Of a stretch of 64,000 nucleotides of DNA, positions 10,540-18,801 are shown piece after piece. Origin of the DNA: Cupidesulfovibrio sp000226255. Lineage in GTDB: Bacteria; Desulfobacterota; Desulfovibrionia; Desulfovibrionales; Desulfovibrionaceae. The stretch is taken from contig NZ_AP036014.1 in assembly GCF_003402415.2 (NCBI RefSeq), forward strand, positions 186,001 through 250,000. The letters run 5' to 3'. The translations under genes were made by a program, and so were the position numbers. Position 1 is the stretch's first letter. Each line of letters opens with the position of its first letter. The notes beneath the pieces are model-generated. The model had not been told where the DNA came from and did not search any database. It worked only from the letters and a program-made list of their open reading frames with translations.

Positions 10540-13500
10540 CTACCACGCCACCGGAACCCGCACGGCCTGCCCGGCCTTGTTGGTGAACAGCAGGTAGCCC
10601 TTTTCGCGGCCATGCAGGAACAGGGCACGGGTGATTTCCACGTCCTTGCGGCAGTACTCGGCGATGAGGTCGAGCCGCTGTTCCTTCCACCATTGCAGGG
10701 CTTGCAGGCCGTCTGCCGATTTGGGCGTGCCGAAGGTGGCCTGGGCCAGGTTGTCCAGCGAGATGCGGTAGGACAGGCGGTCCTTGACCTTTGTGAGCAT
10801 GTCCAGGGTGGGCAGGGTGTGCAGGTCGTAGGGGGCGAAGGGCGAGAGCACCGCGTAGTCGAAGCGCGAGATGTTGAAGCCCACCACAAGGTCCGCCGCG
10901 CGCAGGCGGTCGAGCATTTCGGGCACGGCGTCCTGCTCGTAGGGGGTGTAGGAATCGTCGGCGGCGTCGTACAGCACGGCCACGCTCACGCCCATGCGGT
11001 CGGCCCGGTGCCAGCCGCCCACGTCCGCCGCCGCGCGGCGGGTTTCCACGTCCAGCACCATGTAGCGGCCTGCGGGGGCGGCGATCCTGCTGTCCGTGGG
11101 GCTTGTGGTCGGTGACGCAAGCAGCGGCCCGGCATCGCGCGGGGATGTGGTCATGGCGTGCTCCATGGGGGGATGTGGCTTAGCGTGGCGCTGGCTTGAA
11201 TTCGGCTCGCTGGTCGCAGATGCCTCGGTTCCGGTGTGTTCGGCGGGCATCGGGCGGTACCGCGTGCCCCCTTCCTCCATATATTGGAAATCGTGGCGCG
11301 CTGTCTCGTCCGGGTGATGATGCCCGCTTCGGGCTTCATCGCCCGGACGCAGAAAGGGGGTTCGGGGGACTGATAGTCCCCCGGCGGGGTCCGGGGCAGC
11401 GCCCCGGCTCCCCACACCCACCCCTTCTTCAAAAATATTCACCTCTTCTCCCTGCTTCCCCCCCTGCTCCAGCCCGGGCTGCACCGGATCGGATTCCGGC
11501 GTGCCGCTGGCCATGCGGTCCAGCAGGAACAGCGCGCCCGCCTTGTCGATGGGCCGGTTGCCGGAGCCGCACTTGGGCGAATGCACGCACGAGGGGCAGC
11601 CGGTTTCGCAAGGGCATTCGGCGATGGCGGCGCGGGTGGCGCGGAACAGCGCATCGGCGTCGGCAAAGGCGGCGCGGGTCAGCCCGGCCCCGCCCGGCAG
11701 GCCGTCGTAAATGAACACGGCGGGGCGTCCCACCTGCGCGTGCATGGGGGTGGAGATGCCGCCCAGATCGTTGCGGTCGGTCATGACCAGCAGCGGCAGA
11801 ATGCCGATGGCGGCGTGCTCCAGCGCGTGGATGGCCCCCATGAAATGCAGCAACTCGTTCTCGGTGGCGATGCGCGCGGCGTCGGGAATCTCGAACCACA
11901 GCCCCTCGGTTTCGAAGACGAAAGGCGGCGCATCCAGCGGCACCACGGACAGCAGCCGCTGGCCGGACACGCTGCGCTTCTCGTACCCGGTGATGGTTTC
12001 CGTCACCCGCAGCTTGCCCAGAAACACGCGGGTGCCGCAGGCCTCGCGCTGGTCGTAGATGTCGAGGATATCGGTGGTCTTGTTGCCGCGCACGCGGGTG
12101 AACCACGACACGCGGGCCTGCTCCGCCACCACCTTTTGCGCGCCGGGGTCCAGCCGGGTGATCACCCAACTGCGGCCCCGGTGCAGGTACACCGCGCCGG
12201 GGTGGGTTTCGCGGTAGGCGCGGTGGCCGTCCACGCTGCCGATGACGTTGCCGTCGCCGTCCTCGATGGTGAAGGTGTTGCCGCTGCCGCGCAGGTCCAC
12301 GTGGCGGTGCGGCCGCTTGCGCGCGGCCAGCAGGGTTCCGCCGTCGGCGCTGCGCAGCACCAGCCCTTCGGCTTCCAGTTCCGCCAGCGCGGTTGCGGCG
12401 CCCGGCGCGGCCAGCCACGGCTCGTCGGCAGGAAGGGGAAGCTCTGCCGCTGCGCACTCGATGTGTCGCTTGGCAATGACCGGGTTGTCCGGGTTGACCA
12501 CGGCGTGCTCGGCAGGCCGGTCGAAGAATTCGTTGGGGTGCCGCACGAAGTACTGGTCCAGCGCGTCCTCCCCGGCGATCAGGATCACCGCAGATTCCTG
12601 CTGCGCGCGGCCCACCCGGCCGCCGCGTTGCAAGGTGGACATGACCGTGCCGGGGTAGCCCACCAGTATGCACAGGTCCAGCCCGCCGATGTCGATGCCC
12701 AGTTCCAGCGCGCTGGTGGAAATGACCGCCAGCAGATCGCCCCCGGACATGCGCGCCTCGATGTCGCGCCGTTCCTCCGGCAAAAATCCGGCGCGGTAGG
12801 CGCTGATGCGGTCGCGGTACGGCCCGGCCTTTTCCGCCGCCCACATGCTGATCAGCTCCGTCATGCGCCGCGACTGGCAGTACACGATGGTGCGCAGGCC
12901 GCGCGCCAGGGCCGCGCGCAACAACTGGATGGCCGCCGTGGACGGGCTGTCGTCCGGGTTCACGAACACGAAGTGCCGCAAGCCCTGCGGTGCGCCGCTT
13001 TCGGTGATGACCTGGATAGCAGATGCGGGGCTCTGCCCCGCGCCCCGCAAGGGGACCGCGTCCCCTTGACCCCATATTGTGGGGTAGGAACCCTGCTGAA
13101 AGGTTTTGGGGGATGGGGGCGCGGGGGAAGGGGACCTTTCACGCTCTGCGGACGCCATCCGTAAGGCTCGCGCGTTGCGCTCACCTAACGGCTGCCGCAA
13201 AAGGGTCCCTTCCCCCGCAGTGTCTTCTTCCCCAAAAGTCCCACCCAACCCCGTGAGATTGGCGGCCAGTTCGCCGGGGTTGCCCACGGTGGCGGAGCAG
13301 AACACGAAGGTGGGGTGCGCGCCGTAGCGGGCGCACACGCGCAGCAGGCGGCGGAACACCTGGGCCATGTGCGCGCCCAGCACGCCGCGATAGGTGTGCA
13401 CCTCGTCCACCACGATGAAGGCCAGCGAGGCCAGCAGGCTGGTCCACTGCTGGTGGTGCGGCAGGATGGCGAGGTGCAGCATTTCCGGGTTGGTCAGCAG

Positions 13501-14148
13501 CACGGTGGGCGGGTTCTGGCGGATCTTGCGGCGGAAGTGGTCGGTGGTGTCGCCGTCGTAGATGGCGGCGCGGGGGCGTGCGTCTTCGGGCCAGGCGGCG
13601 GTGAGGCCGTTGAAGGTGGAAAGCTGGTCCTGCGCCAAGGCTTTGAGCGGAAACAGGTACAGGGCGCGGGCGTCCGGGTCGGACAGAAAGCGTTCCAATA
13701 CCGGCAGGTTGTACACGTAGGTCTTGCCGCTGGCCGTGGGCGTGGCGACGACGACATGCCGCCCGGCGCGGATGAGGTCTGTGGCGCGGGCCTGATGGGT
13801 GTACAGGTCGCCGATACCGTTGCGGGCCAGAATGTCGCGGATGGCCTTGGGCCACGGGCGGCGGTTGGGGGCGTGGGCGGCCTCGCGCGCGGGCAGGGCG
13901 CGGTGGTGGGTGACCTGTCGCCCGAAGGGCGAGGCCAGCAGCGCGGTGATGTAGTCGCGCACGGGGTTGTCCTCGTCGAAGGCCGGGGGGGCGAGCGGCG
14001 CGGTGGGGGCTGCGGGGGTATTGGGGGCCTCGCGGCGCGGGTGCGCGGCGCGGGGCGTAGTGTGGGCGTGGCCCTGCTCCGGCGTGTCCGTGGGGTGGGG
14101 GGAGTCGGACGTGCCGGGCAGGTTGGAATCTTCGGGGGCGTGGGGCAT
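10540..14148 (-). CDS. MrfA-like DEAD-box helicase fused to a MrfB-like DEDDy exonuclease
   Basis: About 1200 residues. Residues ~60-850 are a superfamily 2 helicase of the YprA/MrfA type: Walker A ATPTASGKT near 138, DEVH near 247, SAT near 285, QRGGRVGR near 511, and a DUF1998-like end with the zinc-type cluster CPCETGCPSCVHSPKCG near 850. A long low-complexity linker follows. The C-terminal ~190 residues are an RNase H-like exonuclease with LDVET (D and E), GFNISRFDY (D) and YCRKDVE (Tyr and Asp), i.e. DEDDy catalytic residues as in YprB/MrfB. In Bacillus, MrfA and MrfB are separate proteins acting together in mitomycin C adduct repair; here both lie in one frame. An internal ATG at 11154 has GGAG six bases upstream and could also yield free exonuclease. 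Two GC-rich repeat stretches are translated in frame (13022-13232, 11338-11438). The start at 14148 is uncertain. Confidence 0.85.
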   Translation of the reverse strand: MPHAPEDSNLPGTSDSPHPTDTPEQGHAHTTPRAAHPRREAPNTPAAPTAPLAPPAFDEDNPVRDYITALLASPFGRQVTHHRALPAREAAHAPNRRPWPKAIRDILARNGIGDLYTHQARATDLIRAGRHVVVATPTASGKTYVYNLPVLERFLSDPDARALYLFPLKALAQDQLSTFNGLTAAWPEDARPRAAIYDGDTTDHFRRKIRQNPPTVLLTNPEMLHLAILPHHQQWTSLLASLAFIVVDEVHTYRGVLGAHMAQVFRRLLRVCARYGAHPTFVFCSATVGNPGELAANLTGLGGTFGEEDTAGEGTLLRQPLGERNARALRMASAERERSPSPAPPSPKTFQQGSYPTIWGQGDAVPLRGAGQSPASAIQVITESGAPQGLRHFVFVNPDDSPSTAAIQLLRAALARGLRTIVYCQSRRMTELISMWAAEKAGPYRDRISAYRAGFLPEERRDIEARMSGGDLLAVISTSALELGIDIGGLDLCILVGYPGTVMSTLQRGGRVGRAQQESAVILIAGEDALDQYFVRHPNEFFDRPAEHAVVNPDNPVIAKRHIECAAAELPLPADEPWLAAPGAATALAELEAEGLVLRSADGGTLLAARKRPHRHVDLRGSGNTFTIEDGDGNVIGSVDGHRAYRETHPGAVYLHRGRSWVITRLDPGAQKVVAEQARVSWFTRVRGNKTTDILDIYDQREACGTRVFLGKLRVTETITGYEKRSVSGQRLLSVVPLDAPPFVFETEGLWFEIPDAARIATENELLHFMGAIHALEHAAIGILPLLVMTDRNDLGGISTPMHAQVGRPAVFIYDGLPGGAGLTRAAFADADALFRATRAAIAECPCETGCPSCVHSPKCGSGNRPIDKAGALFLLDRMASGTPESDPVQPGLEQGGKQGEEVNIFEEGVGVGSRGAAPDPAGGLSVPRTPFLRPGDEARSGHHHPDETARHDFQYMEEGGTRYRPMPAEHTGTEASATSEPNSSQRHAKPHPPMEHAMTTSPRDAGPLLASPTTSPTDSRIAAPAGRYMVLDVETRRAAADVGGWHRADRMGVSVAVLYDAADDSYTPYEQDAVPEMLDRLRAADLVVGFNISRFDYAVLSPFAPYDLHTLPTLDMLTKVKDRLSYRISLDNLAQATFGTPKSADGLQALQWWKEQRLDLIAEYCRKDVEITRALFLHGREKGYLLFTNKAGQAVRVPVAW
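11338..11438 (-). repeat. REP-like GC-rich element in the helicase-exonuclease linker
   Basis: Read on the minus strand this holds nested palindromes (GCCGGGGC/GCCCCGG and GGGGGACT/AGTCCCCC) and ends toward AACCCCCTTT, the style of palindrome seen in Desulfovibrio intergenic spacers. Here it is translated within the linker as residues such as GVGSRGAAPDPAGG. An adjacent hairpin (CGTCCGGG / CCCGGACG, about 11308-11351) extends the structure. Confidence 0.6.
13022..13232 (+). repeat. REP-like element translated inside the helicase
   Basis: The stretch has a GCGGGGC/GCCCCGC hairpin, then GAAAGGTTTTGGGGGATGGG, a GGGGGAAGGGGACC arm and the matching GGGTCCCTTCCCCC arm about 70 bases later. The same arms occur at 17141-17220 and, inverted, at 58258-58352, both between genes. 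Here the element is open in the helicase frame and inserts about 70 extra residues (including SPSPAPPSPKTFQQGS) between helicase motif III and the second RecA lobe. Confidence 0.7.
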
Positions 14149-14542
14149 GGGCTGGGGGTGCGCCCGGCAGGGCCGGGGGCGGGTTGCGAACGGAAGCGGA
14201 ATGCGCGGTCGGCACGGGGGGCCTTGCCCCGACGTAGGGCAGGGGGGCGGGGTTGTCAACGTGGCCGGGCCAGTCGGGGCGGTCGGGGCGGTGAGGCCGA
14301 AGAGCAAGACGGCGGGTTGGATGGCCTGTCTTTCCCAGGCAGCATGCCATCACCGCAATATCGTCCTATGCGCGCGCGGTGCGCATGGGGCATGCAGCAG
14401 GCAGGATGCCGACATGCCCCCCTGACGGGTGCCGGGCGCACGCCGGACGTACTCCGGGCGCTCGCCGAATGCACGCCGGACGCGTGGGGTATGCCGGGCA
14501 TCGGGCATCCAGTCCGTATCGGCCTGTACCGGGAGTTTCGTC
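14149..14542. other. divergent intergenic region, helicase / LysE exporter
   Basis: No gene is supported here. The helicase frame stays open up to 14307, but without a convincing start. A short direct repeat (GCACGCCGGACG, twice around 14438-14482) is present. Promoters for the two divergent genes must lie here, but I could not pick them out. Confidence 0.4.
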
Positions 14543-15232
14543 ATGAGTCTGCTTTCGTTGCTGTTGTATTGCGTGGTGGTCACCTTTACGCCGGGGCCCA
14601 CCAATATCGTCATCCTGTCCATAGCCCAGGGCGAGGGCACGCGCCGGGCGCTGGTGTTTTCGGCCGGGGCGGCGGCGGCCTTCGCGCTGATGCTGGCGGC
14701 ATCGGCCGCGTTGAACAGCCTGTTGGCGGAGCTGTTGCCCGCCGTGCAACCGGTGCTGCAACTGGTGGGCGGGGCGTACATGCTGTACCTTGCGTGGAAG
14801 GTGTACGGCATGGACGTGGGGGATGCCCCGGCTGGCGGCACGGTTGGCAGCGCCGCCCCTGGCGCTGGCGATGCCCGGCCGGGCGACTGCCTTGGCGTCT
14901 GCCCCGGTCCGCACCCTGCTCCGCGTTCCGGCCGGGCGTTGTTCGTCACCGGGTTCCTGATGCAGTTCGTGAACCCCAAGGTGGTCATGTTCACCCTGAC
15001 GGTGATGCCCAGCTTCGTGGCGCTGGCCCAGGGTTCGCGCGGGGGCGTGGCCGCCGGGGTGGCGGCGGTGTCGGTGATCGGCTGGGCGGCCTTTGCCGCG
15101 TGGGTGGGATTCGGCGCGCTGCTGCGCCGGTTCCTGTCGGCGTACCGGCGGGTGGTCAACGTGCTGATGGCCCTGTTCTTGGTGTACTGCGCGGTGGCCA
15201 TGTCCGGCGTGCAGCAGGTGTTGGCGCGGTAG
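14543..15232 (+). CDS. LysE/RhtB-family amino acid exporter
   Basis: A 229-residue integral membrane protein. The opening segment (LLLYCVVVTFTPGPTNI) carries the LysE/RhtB signature TPGPTN. It is followed by helices around residues 35-60 and 65-90, a variable loop rich in Gly/Ala/Pro, then the conserved segment LMQFVNPKVVMF and further helices. The family exports amino acids or related metabolites across the inner membrane; the substrate cannot be told from sequence. GGGAG eight bases upstream supports the ATG at 14543. The next gene, 54 bases downstream on the same strand, encodes an AraC regulator, an arrangement common for RhtB-type exporters and suggesting local control. Confidence 0.88.
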   Translation: MSLLSLLLYCVVVTFTPGPTNIVILSIAQGEGTRRALVFSAGAAAAFALMLAASAALNSLLAELLPAVQPVLQLVGGAYMLYLAWKVYGMDVGDAPAGGTVGSAAPGAGDARPGDCLGVCPGPHPAPRSGRALFVTGFLMQFVNPKVVMFTLTVMPSFVALAQGSRGGVAAGVAAVSVIGWAAFAAWVGFGALLRRFLSAYRRVVNVLMALFLVYCAVAMSGVQQVLAR

Positions 15233-15285
15233 GCGGTTGCGGCTTCGACCGCCGGAGTGGTTTTGGGAAATGACCTGGTGAGCGG

Positions 15286-16356
15286 ATGGGACGAGTGAGC
15301 GCGGACGAAAGAGACCGCCGCCGTGACGTTGGTGGTGCCGATCGCAACGGCAGTGACGGTCGTGACGGCCGCCCCGCCCTTTCGGGCGAGCGGTTCGTGT
15401 ACCGCCGCGCGGCCGGGGTGACGGTGCTGTCCGCCACCATGACCCGCTTCGCCTACAAGCGTCACGCCCATGAGGAATACGCCCTGGGCGTGACGCAGCG
15501 CGGCATCCAGCAGTACCGGCTGAACGGCGCGCAACTGGCCTCGCACCGCAGCGGGGTGATGCTGTTCTCGCCAGAGCAGGCCCACGACGGCAACGCGGGC
15601 GACAGCGGCGGCATCGACTACGTGATGGTTTACGTGCCGCCTGCCCTGTTCGCCGAGGCCACCGGGCGGCCAGAGGTTGTGCGCTTCGATGCGCCCATCG
15701 TGTACGACGCGCGGCTGGCGGCGGTGGTGCTGCGGCTGGCCCACGGCGCGCTGCTGGGCCGCGACGAGGGCCTGACCTCGGAAAGGCTGCTGCTGGCGGC
15801 CGGGCTGGCCACGAGCATGGCCGGGGGGCACGGGACGAAGCGGCAGCCGCCCCCGGCGCCACGGCACGGCGGCGCGGTGCGGCGCTCCATGGAGATGATC
15901 CGCGAGGGCATGGGGGCCACGCTGCGGCTGGACGACGTGTGCCGCGAGGCGGGGCTGTCCAAGTTCCATTTCATCCGGCTGTTCCGCGACGAAACGGGCA
16001 TGACGCCCTACCAGTACTTTCTGAACTGCAAGGTGGAACACGCCCGCCACCTGCTGGAGGCCGGGGCCGACACCTACGACGCCATGCTGGAATGCGGGTT
16101 CTACGACCTGTCGCACCTGAACCGGCACTTCAAGGCCATGTTCGGCACCACGGCCACGGAATACCGGCGGTTGTGGCTGCGCGCGGGCGGCGAGGCGGCC
16201 ATACCCGGCGGGACGGGCGGGCCGGGGATGGGCGTGGGCGAGGGGACGCCGAGACGGGACGCGCCGGACCGTGAAGCGGGCGGCGCAGGCGCTGTCGCTG
16301 GCGCAGACGGGCCGACGTGCCTTGCCCCGGAAGGCTGCGCCGGGCTGTTTCGCTGA
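15286..16356 (+). CDS. AraC-family transcriptional regulator
   Basis: A 356-residue regulator. An Arg/Asp-rich leader of about 35 residues precedes a cupin-type sensing domain (KRHAHEEYALGVTQRG through SPEQAHDGN). The C-terminal double helix-turn-helix begins near residue 205, with VCREAGLSKFHFIRLFRD, MTPYQYFLNCKVEHAR and CGFYDLSHLNRHFKAMFG as AraC signatures. A Gly-rich tail follows. Its position just after the LysE exporter suggests that it controls that gene in response to an exported compound, an inference from context. ATG 15286 is taken as the start, but no strong ribosome site is seen and GTG 15295 is an alternative. Confidence 0.88.
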   Translation: MGRVSADERDRRRDVGGADRNGSDGRDGRPALSGERFVYRRAAGVTVLSATMTRFAYKRHAHEEYALGVTQRGIQQYRLNGAQLASHRSGVMLFSPEQAHDGNAGDSGGIDYVMVYVPPALFAEATGRPEVVRFDAPIVYDARLAAVVLRLAHGALLGRDEGLTSERLLLAAGLATSMAGGHGTKRQPPPAPRHGGAVRRSMEMIREGMGATLRLDDVCREAGLSKFHFIRLFRDETGMTPYQYFLNCKVEHARHLLEAGADTYDAMLECGFYDLSHLNRHFKAMFGTTATEYRRLWLRAGGEAAIPGGTGGPGMGVGEGTPRRDAPDREAGGAGAVAGADGPTCLAPEGCAGLFR

Positions 16357-16377
16357 AACGACGGTGCACGGCCATGA

Positions 16378-16406
16378 AAAAAGGGCAGGTCATGGACCTG
16401 CCCTTG
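16378..16406 (-). terminator. intrinsic terminator of the amphi-Trp gene
   Basis: The hairpin GGGCAGGTC-(ATG)-GACCTGCCC is followed on the minus strand by TTTTTT, so it terminates the minus-strand gene ending at 16439. On the plus strand the T-run is poor. Confidence 0.8.
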
Positions 16407-16438
16407 TGCGTTGCTATGTGTTTCGCGCGGGCGAGAGG

Positions 16439-16987
16439 CTATTCTTCGGACGCGTCGCCCTTGTCCTTCTTCGGCTTGTCCTTCTTGCCGTCCTTCACGG
16501 ACTTTTCGGGCGTGCCGTCCTTTTCCGGCTTGGACTTCTTTTCCGGCTTGCCGTTCTTGCCGGGCTTGTCCTTTTTCTTGTCCCCGTCGCGCTTCTCGTC
16601 CTTGTGGTCTTTTGCCTTGGCCTTCGCGGGCTTGTCGGCTTTCTTCAGAGCCACGTCGAGGTCGATGTCGCCAACCTCTTCCACGTCGGCGCAGCCAAGG
16701 GGGGCCAGATGGTCGCGGCCGGGCAGGTTGGCCACCTCGTCGCAGGCGGCCACGGTTTCATCGTCGGGGATGCGCCAGGAAATTTCGATCATGAACTTGC
16801 CGCGCCCGTCGCGGACCTTGGCTTCCACGTCCACGTCCACGGCCTCGGGCGGGCTGAGCACCAGCGTCTCGTCGCCCTTCTGGACTTTCAGGCAGCGTTC
16901 CTTCAGCCCCTCGGCCAGCGCCTCGACGACGCCCGCCGCGTCCGCGCAGAGCAGCCGGGTACTCAGGGATATCTTCTGCTTTTCCAT
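16439..16987 (-). CDS. amphi-Trp domain protein with lysine-rich tail
   Basis: A 182-residue protein. The first ~80 residues fit the amphi-Trp domain: an alpha-beta segment (LLCADAAGVVEALAEGLKE), then LSPPEAVDVDVEAKV and KFMIEISWRIP, where the final Trp-containing strand gives the family its name. The function of this domain is not established. Residues ~115-182 are a Lys/Asp/Pro-rich tail (for example KKKDKPGKNGKPEKKSKP) resembling disordered histone-like tails. GGAGG a few bases before the ATG supports the start. The gene is monocistronic with its own terminator. The tail suggests nucleic-acid or polyanion binding, which is inference only. Confidence 0.75.
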   Translation of the reverse strand: MEKQKISLSTRLLCADAAGVVEALAEGLKERCLKVQKGDETLVLSPPEAVDVDVEAKVRDGRGKFMIEISWRIPDDETVAACDEVANLPGRDHLAPLGCADVEEVGDIDLDVALKKADKPAKAKAKDHKDEKRDGDKKKDKPGKNGKPEKKSKPEKDGTPEKSVKDGKKDKPKKDKGDASEE

Positions 16988-17140
16988 GGGGCACCTCCGT
17001 GGTGCGGTTTGTCGTCAATATCGACTATGCGGCGGCCATGACCACCCGTCAAGGCCGGGGAAAATGCGTGGCGGTAGTGTGCGTGGGGGGGGACTTGAGC
17101 GGCAGGGCGGAATGAAGCCGTGGCGTATGGCTTCATTTGC

Positions 17141-17220
17141 AATTGAAAGGTTTAGGGGGTTGGGGGTCCGGGGGAAGGAGACCCTTTTCAAAGGGTCCCT
17201 TCCCCCGGTCGGTTCTTTTT
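17141..17220 (+). repeat. REP-like GC-rich palindromic element
   Basis: GAAAGGTTTAGGGGGTTGGG is followed by the inverted arms GGGGGAAGGAGACCCTTT and AAAGGGTCCCTTCCCCC. It starts just 3' of the NtrC-type regulator and may also serve as its terminator. It is the closest relative of the copies at 13022-13232 and 58258-58352. Confidence 0.75.
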
Positions 17221-17229
17221 GTATTCCTT

Positions 17230-18609
17230 TTAATGTCCCGTGATATTGTATTTCTTCAGCTTGTACTGCAGCAGGCTCTTGGAGATGGCGAGCAGCTCGG
17301 CGGCTTTCACCTGCACGAAGTCGGCGCGGACCAAGGCGCGGCGGATGAGGGCGGCCTCGATGCGCTCCAGGGTGTCGGCCAGGTCCAACTGGACGGGCAG
17401 CAGGTCCACGGCGCTTTTGAGCTGGGCTTCTTCGTCGCGCAGTTCGGGGGGCAGGTCATCCACGCGGATGGTGTCGCCGGAGACGAGCACAAGGCAGCGC
17501 TCCACCACGTTCTGAAGCTGGCGGATGTTGCCGGGCCATTCGTAGCCGGTCATGTAGTCCAGGGCTTCGGGGGTGAAGGTCTTTGGGGTCACGCCGTTCT
17601 CGCGGGCCAGCTTGTCCACGAAGTGGGCCACCAGCAGGGGGATGTCCTCGCGGCGTTCGCGCAGGGGCGGCAGGGCGATGTGCACCACGTTCAGGCGGTA
17701 GTACAGGTCTTCGCGAAAGTTGCCCTTTTCCACCTCTTCCTGAAGATTCTTGTTGGTGGCGGCCACCACGCGGATGTCCACCTCAACCTCTTCGGTGCCG
17801 CCCACGCGCTCGAAGCGGCGTTCCTGCAGCACGCGCAGCAGTTTGACCTGCAATTCTGGGGTCAGTTCGCCGATTTCGTCCAGGAACAGGGTGCCGCCGC
17901 CGGCCTGTTCGAAGCGGCCCCGGCGCATGGCCACGGCCCCGGTGAACGACCCCTTCTCGTGGCCGAACAGTTCGCTTTCCAGTACGCCGGGGTTGAGCGC
18001 CATGCAGTTGACGGAGACGAACGGCCCCTTGTTGCGGGGCGAGGAAAAGTGGATGGCCCGCGCCACCAGTTCCTTGCCGGTGCCCGATTCGCCGGTGATC
18101 AGCACGGTGGAGCGGCTGGGGGCGGCGCGGTCGACCATGGCCAGGGTTTCGCGGATGGCCCGGCTTTTGCCGATGATCTGGTGCATGCCGTAGCGTTCTT
18201 CCAGATTCTCGCGCAGCACGCGGTACTGGCGGTGCATGCGCGAAAGCTCGGAGGCGTTGTGCACGGACAGCAGCAGTTCGTCGTTGGAGAACGGCTTGGT
18301 GATGTAGTCGAACGCGCCGTATTTCATGACCTCGACCGCGCTTTCGATGGAGCCGAAGGCGGTCATGATCAGCACGGGGATGTGCGGCCAGTTCTTCTTG
18401 ACCTGTTCCAGCACCTCGCGTCCGGTGATCTTCGGCATCTTCATGTCGGTGATGATGACGTCGACTTCCGATTCCTCGAGAAAGGCGAGGCCGGTCTCCG
18501 GGTCGTTGAGCGCGGTGACGGTGTAGCCCGCGTCGGTAAGCAGGGCTTCGAGCACGAGCAGGTAGTTCTTCTCGTCGTCGAGCACGAGCAGATGCGTCTT
18601 TTCGTTCAT
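17230..18609 (-). CDS. NtrC-family sigma-54-dependent response regulator
   Basis: A 459-residue regulator. The receiver domain (residues ~5-120) has the DDE acidic pocket near 11-13, the phosphoacceptor Asp in ITDMKMP near 54 and the Lys of TKPF near 105. The AAA+ domain has GESGTGKE (Walker A), the sigma-54 contact loop ELFGHEKGSFTGA and GGTLFLDEIGEL (Walker B). A Fis-type helix-turn-helix ends the protein (VKAAELLAISKSLLQYKL). It activates sigma-54 promoters when phosphorylated, almost certainly by the histidine kinase gene 190 bases upstream on the same strand. Its regulon cannot be read from sequence. A REP-like palindrome begins directly after its stop. Confidence 0.95.
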   Translation of the reverse strand: MNEKTHLLVLDDEKNYLLVLEALLTDAGYTVTALNDPETGLAFLEESEVDVIITDMKMPKITGREVLEQVKKNWPHIPVLIMTAFGSIESAVEVMKYGAFDYITKPFSNDELLLSVHNASELSRMHRQYRVLRENLEERYGMHQIIGKSRAIRETLAMVDRAAPSRSTVLITGESGTGKELVARAIHFSSPRNKGPFVSVNCMALNPGVLESELFGHEKGSFTGAVAMRRGRFEQAGGGTLFLDEIGELTPELQVKLLRVLQERRFERVGGTEEVEVDIRVVAATNKNLQEEVEKGNFREDLYYRLNVVHIALPPLRERREDIPLLVAHFVDKLARENGVTPKTFTPEALDYMTGYEWPGNIRQLQNVVERCLVLVSGDTIRVDDLPPELRDEEAQLKSAVDLLPVQLDLADTLERIEAALIRRALVRADFVQVKAAELLAISKSLLQYKLKKYNITGH

Positions 18610-18801
18610 GGCGATTCCGGTTGCGGTGTCGGGGGGCCGGGCCCGCGCGCGGGCGTGCGGGGCGGCGGTGCTACGTGGAAGTCCAAGGGACAGAGATAGG
18701 GCCGGAAGGCCGCGCGCGCAAGCGGCCAGACGGGTATTGGCGCAGATCGGCCGATGTGGCGCACCGAGTGCGCTGCGGGCCGCGCGCCCTGCGCCCCCCG
18801 G

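Noticed and set aside
14149..14307. An upstream extension of the helicase to 14307
   Set aside because: It would begin at a TTG without a ribosome site and adds only Pro/Thr-rich sequence absent from the family.
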